A stretch of 18,173 bases of DNA from JAJNPS01 sp031426185 (lineage in GTDB: Bacteria; Pseudomonadota; Alphaproteobacteria; Rhodobacterales; Rhodobacteraceae): the NCBI GenBank assembly GCA_031426185.1, contig JANPKV010000113.1, positions 1-18,173 on the forward strand. Direction: 5' to 3'. The notes below the pieces were generated by a model. That model did not search any database. It saw only the letters and a program-made list of their open reading frames with translations, and was not told where the DNA came from. How positions within the stretch are numbered: position 1 is the stretch's first letter; the number at the start of each line of letters is the position of its first letter. Shown piece after piece: positions 1 through 7,444 of this stretch. The position numbers and the translations under genes were made by a program.

Positions 1-70
1 TTTGGACTTGCCAACCGGGCGCGCGCGTGAAACAGGGAACCGCCAAACGAACCCTCCCAAGGAGACCCCC

Positions 71-1519
71 ATGGAGATTCGCGAGGCCCTGACCTTTGAT
101 GATGTCCTGCTTGTTCCGGCCGCCTCCAGCGTGCTGCCGGCAGATGCGGACACGTCGACCTATGTCACGAAGCTGATCCGGATGAACATCCCGCTGTTAT
201 CCAGCGCGATGGATACCGTGACCGAGGGGCGGATGGCGATTGCTATGGCGCAAGCGGGCGGCATCGGCGTCATTCACCGCAATCTGGACGCCGAAGCGCA
301 GGCGCGTGAGGTGCGACGGGTCAAACGATTTGAATCCGGCATCGTCTATGCCCCGATCACGCTGATGCCCGACCAGACGCTTGCCGATGCCAAGCTGTTG
401 ATGGACCGCTACAACATCACTGGCTTTCCGGTAGTCGACGATCAGGGGCGCGTGCTGGGGATCGTCACCAACCGCGACATGCGCTTTGCCAGCGATGACA
501 AGACGCCCGTTCGCGTGATGATGACATCGGAAAACCTTGCAGTCCTGCGCGAACCTGCAGACCGTGCCCAGGCGATCAGCCTGATGAAGGCGCGCCGGAT
601 CGAAAAGCTGCTGGTGACAGATGGCGCGGGGAAGCTGACGGGGCTCTTGACGCTCAAGGATACCGAAACCGCCGTGCTGAACCCGCATGCCTGCAAGGAT
701 GCGATGGGACGGCTGCGCGTCGCCGCGGCGTCGACCGTCGGCGATGCGGGGTTCGAACGCTCCGAGGCGCTGATCGATGCGGGCGTCGACATGGTGGTGA
801 TCGACACGGCGCATGGCCACAGCGAAGGCGTGGCGCGGGCGGTGGAGCGGATCAAGCGGCTGTCCAATGACGTGCAGGTGGTGGCCGGCAACGTGGCCAC
901 CGGCGAGGCGACACGCGCGTTGATCGGATCGGGCGCGGATGCGGTCAAGGTCGGGATCGGCCCTGGGTCGATCTGCACCACGCGGATCGTGGCGGGCGTG
1001 GGTGTGCCGCAGTTGACGGCGATCATCGATTCGGTGCGTGCCGCAGGCGATATCCCGATCATCGCGGATGGGGGCATCAAGTATTCCGGCGACTTCGCCA
1101 AGGCCATCGCGGCAGGCGCATCCTGCGCCATGGTGGGATCGGCCATCGCGGGCACCGACGAATCTCCTGGCGAGGTGATCTTGTGGAACGGGCGCAGCTT
1201 CAAGGCCTATCGCGGCATGGGCTCGCTCGGGGCGATGGCGCGCGGATCCGCTGACCGTTATTTCCAGAAGGATGCCGCCAGCGACAAGCTGGTGCCTGAG
1301 GGGATCGAGGGCCAGGTGCCTTACAAGGGGGCGGCGGCGACGGTGATCCACCAGATGGTGGGCGGCTTGCGCGCCGCGATGGGCTATACCGGATGCCGCA
1401 CCGTGGCCGAGATGCAGACCCGATGCGAATTCGTGCGGATCACCGGCGCGGGGCTGAAGGAAAGCCATGTGCATGACGTGCAGATCACCCGCGAAAGCCC
1501 GAACTACCGGGTGATGTGA
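71..1519 (+). CDS. guaB: IMP dehydrogenase
   Basis: Inosine-5'-monophosphate dehydrogenase, which oxidises IMP to XMP with NAD+ as the first committed step of GMP synthesis in the cytosol. The 482-residue product has the usual GuaB length. It begins with the family signature LTFDDVLLVPA, carries a tandem CBS (Bateman) insert at about residues 95-205, and has the catalytic loop GIGPGSICTTR with the thioimidate cysteine at residue 302. The flap signature MARGSADRYFQ follows, containing the Arg-Tyr pair. ATG at 71 was chosen because AAGGAG lies at 59-64, six bases upstream, and because the protein then starts exactly where the family does; the open frame further upstream looks like leader. The methyltransferase gene follows after 4 bp, so the two are probably cotranscribed. 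The promoter lies outside or at the very edge of the window. Confidence 0.97.
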   Translation: MEIREALTFDDVLLVPAASSVLPADADTSTYVTKLIRMNIPLLSSAMDTVTEGRMAIAMAQAGGIGVIHRNLDAEAQAREVRRVKRFESGIVYAPITLMPDQTLADAKLLMDRYNITGFPVVDDQGRVLGIVTNRDMRFASDDKTPVRVMMTSENLAVLREPADRAQAISLMKARRIEKLLVTDGAGKLTGLLTLKDTETAVLNPHACKDAMGRLRVAAASTVGDAGFERSEALIDAGVDMVVIDTAHGHSEGVARAVERIKRLSNDVQVVAGNVATGEATRALIGSGADAVKVGIGPGSICTTRIVAGVGVPQLTAIIDSVRAAGDIPIIADGGIKYSGDFAKAIAAGASCAMVGSAIAGTDESPGEVILWNGRSFKAYRGMGSLGAMARGSADRYFQKDAASDKLVPEGIEGQVPYKGAAATVIHQMVGGLRAAMGYTGCRTVAEMQTRCEFVRITGAGLKESHVHDVQITRESPNYRVM

Positions 1520-1523
1520 CGCG

Positions 1524-2675
1524 ATGACCCCGGGCGCCCGCGCGCAGGCGGCAATCGAGGTGCTGGACCGCATTCTGGCAGGCGAGGCTGCCGAAAAGGC
1601 GCTGACGGCTTGGGGCAGGGCGTCGCGCTATGCCGGATCGGGAGACCGGGCGGCCGTGCGGGATCTGGTCTATGACGCGCTGCGGTGTCGGCGGTCGTTT
1701 GCAGCGCTGGGTGGCGGCGAGACCGGGCGGGGACTTGTCCTCGGCCGCGCGCGGGCGTTTGGCGAGGATGTCGCCTTGATCTTTCAGGGCGCGCCGCACA
1801 GTCCCCTGCCACCAACGCCCGCCGATACCGGACGCCCGCCGGAAAGTTGGGAGCGTTTCGACATCCCCGATTGGCTCGGCATGGCGTTTCAGCAGTCACT
1901 TGGCGATGCGGCACCTTCTGTTCTGCAGGCGCTGCAAACCCGCGCTCCGGTCTTTCTTCGCGTCAATCTGGCGCGCCTGGCGCGGGACGATGCGGTTCCG
2001 CGGCTGGCGGATGAGGGGATCACCTCCGAACCCCACCCCCTTGCTGCCTCGGCTCTCAAAGTCACCGGCGGCGCGCGGCGGATACAGACGTCCCCTGGCT
2101 ACCTCGACGGGCTGGTGGAACTGCAGGACGCCGCGTCGCAGGCGGTGGTCGAAGCTTTGCCATTGCACCAGGGGGCGCGGGTTCTGGATTTATGCGCTGG
2201 GGGCGGTGGCAAGACGCTTGCCATGGCCGCGTGCATGCCGCTGGTACTTTATGCGCATGATGCCAGTCCGGCCCGGATGAAGGATCTGGTTCCGCGTGCG
2301 GCGCGTGCCCGGGCCCTGATCACGTTGACCGACCGGCCCGAAGCAGATGGGCCCTACGATCTGGTGCTCACGGACGTGCCCTGTTCGGGTTCTGGAAGCT
2401 GGCGACGCGACCCCGAAGGCAAGTGGCGCCTGACCCCCGCGCGACTGGATGACCTTTGTCGCCTGCAGGCCGTGATCCTGGATCGGGCGGCGGCCATGGT
2501 CGGCCCCAAAGGTACGCTGGCCTATGTCACCTGCTCGGTCCTGCGGGCGGAAAACGGCGATCAGATCGACGCCTTTCTCGCGCGACACCCGAAGTGGAGG
2601 TTGGAGAAAAAGCTTCAACTGACACCGCTGGACGAGGGCGACGGGTTTTTTCTGGCTGTGATGCGGATGCATTGA
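1524..2675 (+). CDS. RsmB/NOP-family rRNA (cytosine-C5) methyltransferase
   Basis: SAM-dependent RNA m5C methyltransferase of the RsmB/NOP2 family, expected to methylate a cytosine in 16S rRNA. The 383-residue protein has an N-terminal NusB-like helical region (about residues 1-150) and a C-terminal Rossmann-type methyltransferase domain. Visible motifs are the SAM-binding loop DLCAGGGGKTLA, motif IV DVPCSGSGSWRRDPE with Cys287, and motif VI YVTCSV with Cys337. In this family the motif VI cysteine is the nucleophile and the motif IV cysteine helps release the product. It is shorter than E. coli RsmB (about 429 aa), as I recall is common in alphaproteobacteria, so the exact target base is not assignable and no symbol is given. 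ATG at 1524 follows the guaB stop by 4 bp, pointing to an operon and translational coupling. The pairing with a purine gene is not functionally explained. Confidence 0.9.
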   Translation: MTPGARAQAAIEVLDRILAGEAAEKALTAWGRASRYAGSGDRAAVRDLVYDALRCRRSFAALGGGETGRGLVLGRARAFGEDVALIFQGAPHSPLPPTPADTGRPPESWERFDIPDWLGMAFQQSLGDAAPSVLQALQTRAPVFLRVNLARLARDDAVPRLADEGITSEPHPLAASALKVTGGARRIQTSPGYLDGLVELQDAASQAVVEALPLHQGARVLDLCAGGGGKTLAMAACMPLVLYAHDASPARMKDLVPRAARARALITLTDRPEADGPYDLVLTDVPCSGSGSWRRDPEGKWRLTPARLDDLCRLQAVILDRAAAMVGPKGTLAYVTCSVLRAENGDQIDAFLARHPKWRLEKKLQLTPLDEGDGFFLAVMRMH

Positions 2676-2704
2676 TCCATGAATTTCAACCGGAACGAGA
2701 ATAT

Positions 2705-2748
2705 TTGACGCAGTTAAACCACGATTAACGATTTGGCTGCCGTATAGA
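2705..2748 (+). promoter_or_regulatory. CtrA box and candidate promoter of cckA
   Basis: In the 110-bp gap before cckA there is a perfect TTAA-N7-TTAA at 2714-2728 (half-sites 2714-2717 and 2725-2728), the consensus bound by the response regulator CtrA. A -10-like TATAGA lies at 2743-2748, placing the CtrA box across the -35 region, as in CtrA-activated promoters. A separate TTGACG at 2705-2710 resembles a sigma70 -35 but has no good -10 at 16-18 bp. CtrA is the output of the CckA phosphorelay, so this implies direct feedback. The motif match is seen directly; binding and its sign are inferred. Confidence 0.6.
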
Positions 2749-2785
2749 CCCAAGTTTTCGAATCCCAAGCAGGACGAGGGACATT

Positions 2786-5083
2786 TTGGCCACCGCCGAG
2801 ACCGCCACCATTTCCGAAACAGCGCGTGGGCTGGCCCCTCGGGTCGGATACCTGTTGATCGGTGCTGTATCCTGTCTTGGCGCAGCCATGGTCGCGTCCG
2901 ATCCGACAACGCGACTGACGTTCAGTGTCGCCGGGGTGACGCTTGCCGTCCTTGTGCTGTTGATCAAGGGCAGCCAGGTCCTGCACCTCCACCTGCAGGC
3001 GCGCGAAGAAGTGCGGCTGTTCCGGCTGGTCGGCGAAGACGCTGCCCCCGCCTTCACCACGGATCGTCTGGGCGAAATCCATTTGCGCAACAAGGCCGCA
3101 ACCGAGCGGTTTTCGGGCAACGAAGCCAAGACGCTCGTCGGCACCCTGAGCGATCATTTTGCCTCTCCTGGTGCCGTGATGTTTCGCCTGCAGGCACGTG
3201 CCGAACTTCGTGGATCGGCGCGCGAAGACGTGGTGACGCGGCGCGGTCACATGCGCCTGTCCAGCACCATGATCTCGGCTGGACGGTTCCTGTGGCGGCT
3301 TGAAGAATTTCAGGATCGCGCCGGGGTGGGGCGCGGCGCCGAGACGCTCAGCCTGCCGATGCTGGTCGCCAACAAGGCAGGCGTTGTCCTGTTCTCCAAC
3401 GAAGCGATGCGCAAACTGCTCGGCGCGCGGCCAAAGCGGCTGGACCGGGTCTTTGTCGCCCCGGTGGTACGCAATGGCGAGGAAGTCGAGGTCAGCGCCG
3501 CCAACGGGCCGGTCCGCGCCATCCTGTCCGAGATCGAAGGCGCTGGCGAACGGCGCGAGATCTTCTTGTTCCCGGTCCCCTCGGACCGTGCGGACGACTC
3601 GGTTCTGGCAGAGTTCGAGCACATGCCTGTCGCGCTGATGAAATTCGGCCAGGACGGTGTGTTGACATCGGCCAACCGCGCCGCACGCGAACTCGCCGGC
3701 CTGGAGGCAGGTGCCACCGCGATGTTCCACGACCTTTTCGACGGCCTCGGACGCCCCGTCGGGGAATGGCTTGCCGATGTGGTTGACGGGCGGCTGCCGA
3801 CCGCGTCGGAGGTGTTGCAGACCCGCAATGCCGCGGAAAAACGCTATCTGCAGGTCACATTGCGACGCATGGTGATCCATGGACAGCCCGGCGCGCTGGT
3901 CGTGCTTGCGGATGCCACCGCGCTGAAAGAGCTTGAGGCCCAGTTCATCCAAAGCCAGAAGATGCAGGCGATCGGTCAGCTTGCAGGGGGCGTGGCGCAT
4001 GACTTCAACAATCTGCTGACCGCCATCACGGGACATTGCGACCTTTTGCTGCTCCGCCGCAGCCGGACCGATACCGACTATGCCGATCTCATGCAGATTC
4101 AGCAAAACGCGAACCGGGCCGGTGCGCTGGTCAGCCAGCTTCTGGCCTATTCGCGCAAGCAGACCATGAAGCCCGAACGCATCGACCTGCATGACGTGCT
4201 GTCGGACCTCACCCACCTTTTGAACCGTCTGGTGGGGGAACGGGTCGCGCTGCAGCTTGTCCAAGACCCGTTGCTGGGACCGATCCGGGCAGACAAGCGT
4301 CAACTGGAACAGGTGATGGTGAACCTCGTGGTCAACGCACGCGACGCCATGTCGGAGGGCGGCACGATCCGGATCGAAACCGAAGCCCGCACACTTTCCG
4401 AAGAACTTCGCCGCGACCGCGCCGTCGTGCCCTGCGGCGAATATGCCGTGATCCGCGTCGTGGATGCAGGGATCGGCATTCCGGCCGACAAGCTGGAAAA
4501 GATCTTCGAGCCGTTCTTTACAACCAAGCGCTCCGGTGAGGGGACCGGGCTTGGGCTCTCGACGGTTTACGGCATCATCAAGCAGTCGGGTGGGTACATC
4601 TTTGTCGACAGCGAGCCAGGCGAGGGATCGACCTTCTCGATCTATTTCCCGGTCCACGAGATCAAGCCCGAAGACATCGTGCAGGCGGCTCCCGTCCGCA
4701 AGATCACCATGCGACAGGGCGAAGGCGTGGTCCTCCTGGTCGAGGACGAAGCCCCGGTGCGCGCCTTTGCCTCGCGGGCATTGCGGATGCGGGGCTATAC
4801 GGTGCTGGAAGCCGACTGCGCTGAAGATGCGTTGCGCATTCTCGAAGACCCGTCACTTCAGGTCGACATTTTTGTGACCGATGTGGTGATGCCGGGGATG
4901 GACGGCCCAAGCTGGGTCCGCGAGGCGTTGAAAGAGCGTCCCGATGTGCGCGTGATCTTTGTGTCGGGCTATGCCGAGGACTGCCTCTCGGAAGGGCAGG
5001 CCCGAATCCCCAATTCCATTTTCTTGCCCAAGCCGTTCTCGCTGACCGACCTCACAACCACGGTGCAGGGGCAGTTGCACTGA
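2786..5083 (+). CDS. cckA: Hybrid histidine kinase/phosphatase CckA
   Basis: Inner-membrane hybrid sensor kinase that feeds phosphate through ChpT to CtrA, controlling cell-cycle functions and, in Rhodobacterales, motility and gene-transfer-agent genes. The 765 residues show two N-terminal membrane helices (about 17-35 and 43-65) with almost no periplasmic loop, and PAS-like regions (about 75-390). A HisKA domain follows with phospho-accepting His405 in GGVAHDFNNLL. Next is an HATPase_c domain with N-box NLVVNARDAM (Asn517), VVDAGIGIP, FEPFFTTK and GEGTGLGLS. A C-terminal receiver domain has VLLVEDEAP, phospho-acceptor Asp699 in VTDVVMPGMDG and the conserved KPF lysine. The start is read as TTG at 2786, preceded closely by a GAGGGA purine run (2776-2781). 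The first in-frame ATG, at 2888, would delete the first helix. A CtrA box lies upstream. All catalytic residues are intact. Confidence 0.95.
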   Translation: MATAETATISETARGLAPRVGYLLIGAVSCLGAAMVASDPTTRLTFSVAGVTLAVLVLLIKGSQVLHLHLQAREEVRLFRLVGEDAAPAFTTDRLGEIHLRNKAATERFSGNEAKTLVGTLSDHFASPGAVMFRLQARAELRGSAREDVVTRRGHMRLSSTMISAGRFLWRLEEFQDRAGVGRGAETLSLPMLVANKAGVVLFSNEAMRKLLGARPKRLDRVFVAPVVRNGEEVEVSAANGPVRAILSEIEGAGERREIFLFPVPSDRADDSVLAEFEHMPVALMKFGQDGVLTSANRAARELAGLEAGATAMFHDLFDGLGRPVGEWLADVVDGRLPTASEVLQTRNAAEKRYLQVTLRRMVIHGQPGALVVLADATALKELEAQFIQSQKMQAIGQLAGGVAHDFNNLLTAITGHCDLLLLRRSRTDTDYADLMQIQQNANRAGALVSQLLAYSRKQTMKPERIDLHDVLSDLTHLLNRLVGERVALQLVQDPLLGPIRADKRQLEQVMVNLVVNARDAMSEGGTIRIETEARTLSEELRRDRAVVPCGEYAVIRVVDAGIGIPADKLEKIFEPFFTTKRSGEGTGLGLSTVYGIIKQSGGYIFVDSEPGEGSTFSIYFPVHEIKPEDIVQAAPVRKITMRQGEGVVLLVEDEAPVRAFASRALRMRGYTVLEADCAEDALRILEDPSLQVDIFVTDVVMPGMDGPSWVREALKERPDVRVIFVSGYAEDCLSEGQARIPNSIFLPKPFSLTDLTTTVQGQLH

Positions 5084-5102
5084 GCGTCAGATAGATCTGG
5101 CA

Positions 5103-5125
5103 TTGCGGGTCGGCACATCCCGCAA
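5103..5125. terminator. Inverted repeat between convergent cckA and sulfotransferase-like gene
   Basis: TTGCGGG at 5103-5109 pairs with CCCGCAA at 5119-5125 around a 9-base loop, 20 bases past the cckA stop. No T-tract follows on either strand, so intrinsic termination is doubtful. The position between two convergent genes is the main support. Confidence 0.3.
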
Positions 5126-5147
5126 GACCGGTCCGGCCACCACGCCG

Positions 5148-5801
5148 CTAATTGGCTCCTTCCACCGTGGGGGGTGATTTCGCAAGCGCACCAAAAGGCG
5201 CGTTCCGGGCTGCGACAACGGCGTCGTAAAGGTCAAAATCGCGCGCCGCGGCAATCCTTAAAAGCGCATCCGTCGCAGGCGACAGATCAAGCGACGCCGC
5301 GGGCGAGACGTTCAGTTGCGGCAGCACGATCTCGCAGTCCAGGCGGTCTTCAAGAAAATCGACAAAACCCTCGATTTCTTCATATCGAAAAAGATGATCC
5401 ACTCGGGTGCCGTTGTTCGGCGCAAGGAACCGCGCCTGGCTGCCCACTGCGGCATATTCAGGTTGCGGGTCGCGACACCAACCCGCGACAAAATCGTCAA
5501 AGCTGATCGCGTTGGTCTGCTTTTTCGGATCTATCACGATGTCGCGCTGCCGATACCGGTACCAGCTTCCCAGCCAGCTGCGCGGTTCGCGCATCAGCGC
5601 CACAACCGTAAACGGCGCGCCAGCCGCTGCGGCAAGATAGGGCGCGATGAACCGGTGATAGCGATGTACGTTGGTGTGCTTCAGGACCGGGGGACGCTGG
5701 ATTGAAACCTGCGCCAGCGATTCGAGCGCAGAAGCAATTGCGGTTGATCCCGTCTTGGGTGTGGCAAGGATCACCAGTCGTTGCTCGAAAAATACCAGCA
5801 T
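5148..5801 (-). CDS. Sulfotransferase-family protein
   Basis: A 217-residue protein with the PAPS-dependent sulfotransferase fold. The 5'-phosphosulfate loop TPKTGSTAIASAL lies near the N terminus (PKTGST at residues 15-20). The 3'-phosphate-binding region appears as LMREPRSWLGSWYRYR (Arg71, Ser79), in the expected order and spacing. The acceptor cannot be told from sequence; relatives act on carbohydrates, lipids or small molecules. ATG at 5801 is preferred because the purine run TGAGGG sits six bases upstream. A TTG 12 bases earlier is open but overlaps that ribosome binding site. No signal peptide or membrane helix is evident beyond the hydrophobic first strand. The gene stands alone on the minus strand between cckA and recA, two core plus-strand genes, so it may be a lineage-specific insertion. 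A role in cell-surface decoration is inference only. Confidence 0.75.
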   Translation of the reverse strand: MLVFFEQRLVILATPKTGSTAIASALESLAQVSIQRPPVLKHTNVHRYHRFIAPYLAAAAGAPFTVVALMREPRSWLGSWYRYRQRDIVIDPKKQTNAISFDDFVAGWCRDPQPEYAAVGSQARFLAPNNGTRVDHLFRYEEIEGFVDFLEDRLDCEIVLPQLNVSPAASLDLSPATDALLRIAAARDFDLYDAVVAARNAPFGALAKSPPTVEGAN

Positions 5802-5815
5802 AACAGCCCTCAATT

Positions 5816-5828
5816 CCCGAAATTCGGG
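5816..5828. repeat. Short palindrome in the sulfotransferase/recA divergent region
   Basis: CCCGAA-A-TTCGGG is a perfect 6-bp dyad with a one-base centre, just upstream of the ribosome binding site of the minus-strand sulfotransferase-like gene. It could be an operator, but a 6-bp dyad also arises readily by chance in GC-rich DNA. Confidence 0.25.
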
Positions 5829-5904
5829 TCGTTTTGCCCGCTTTGACTGTCGTTGTAAACGTTCCCTTAATGCATCGCATCAAATGATAGATGATCGAAA
5901 TCGA

Positions 5905-5933
5905 TTGAAATGTTCTCTTTTTGATCCCATAAG
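5905..5933 (+). promoter_or_regulatory. Candidate sigma70 promoter of recA
   Basis: TTGAAA at 5905-5910, a 17-bp spacer, then CATAAG at 5928-5933 (5/6 and 4/6 matches to the consensus hexamers). Transcription would start near 5940, inside the SOS box, which is the expected arrangement for a LexA-repressed promoter. The hexamers and spacing are seen; use in vivo is inferred. Confidence 0.5.
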
Positions 5934-5938
5934 GGTGA

Positions 5939-5953
5939 GAACACTTGGGGAAC
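5939..5953. promoter_or_regulatory. LexA (SOS) box of recA, alphaproteobacterial type
   Basis: Perfect direct repeat GAAC-N7-GAAC (half-sites 5939-5942 and 5950-5953), equal to GTTC-N7-GTTC on the other strand. This is the operator established for LexA of Rhodobacter and other alphaproteobacteria, unlike the CTGT-N8-ACAG palindrome of E. coli. It lies 51 bp before the recA start, at the predicted transcription start. A degenerate copy, GTTC-N7-GATC, sits at 5912-5926. Confidence 0.8.
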
Positions 5954-6004
5954 AAGCGCAACAATTGCCGCGGGCTTGCGGCTATGAAATAAGGAAGCAC
6001 GAAG

Positions 6005-7078
<1,074 letters not shown>

Positions 7079-7110
7079 CTCGCAGGTGCGGATCGCGTAA
7101 CAGGATTGGC

Positions 7111-7137
7111 AAGGCCGGGACTTTTGTCCCGGCCTTT
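7111..7137 (+). terminator. Intrinsic terminator of recA
   Basis: An 11-bp perfect stem (AAGGCCGGGAC, TTTT loop, GTCCCGGCCTT) 32 bases after the recA stop. The T-run after the stem is short (TTTG), so efficiency may be moderate. Confidence 0.8.
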
Positions 7138-7444
7138 GCGTAAAGGATCCGCCGCCGCCCCAGGATGGTCTGAAACGGTCGGCGTCGGTCAGATCGCGGC
7201 AGGCCAGCGTCCCCCCCGGCGTTAAATCTCGCATGATCCAAAACCCAACGCCTCGTCCGGGGGCGACATCGGCCAGAAAAGCGGCCAAGTCTGGCGCAGC
7301 AGGGCACGCGCGCGGCCAGAACAGCGTCACGGAGCGTTTGCCCGCAGGATGTTTTCGCGTTTGCGGCACGGCGGATGTGGACAGCCCTCGGTCCCGGGGC
7401 TAAACGAAGCTTGCTTGCGCACACTTCCGCCGAAAGGTCCCGAC
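7138..7444. other. Gene-poor spacer between recA and alaS
   Basis: About 307 bp lie between the recA terminator and the alaS start. No plus-strand gene is credible. On the minus strand a GTG-started frame from 7369 reads about 75 residues with a plausible composition (for example TLFWPRACPAAPDL and RPSWGGGG), but it runs on into the antisense of recA with no stop of its own, so I treat it as a possible eroded remnant, not a gene. The alaS promoter should lie in the last 150 bp, but I see no clear -35/-10 pair. No repeat or T-box-like leader is visible. Confidence 0.5.

Noticed and set aside
2705..2710. TTGACG as a standard sigma70 -35 for cckA
   Set aside because: No acceptable -10 at 16-18 bp; the CtrA-box-centred promoter fits better.
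2714..4657. Long minus-strand frame (about 647 codons) opposite cckA
   Set aside because: Antisense shadow of an intact CckA; no domain, no ribosome binding site, composition typical of antisense of GC-rich genes.
5922..5927. TGATCC near recA as the -35 of an RpoE-type promoter
   Set aside because: No matching -10 element at the spacing expected for Rhodobacter RpoE promoters.
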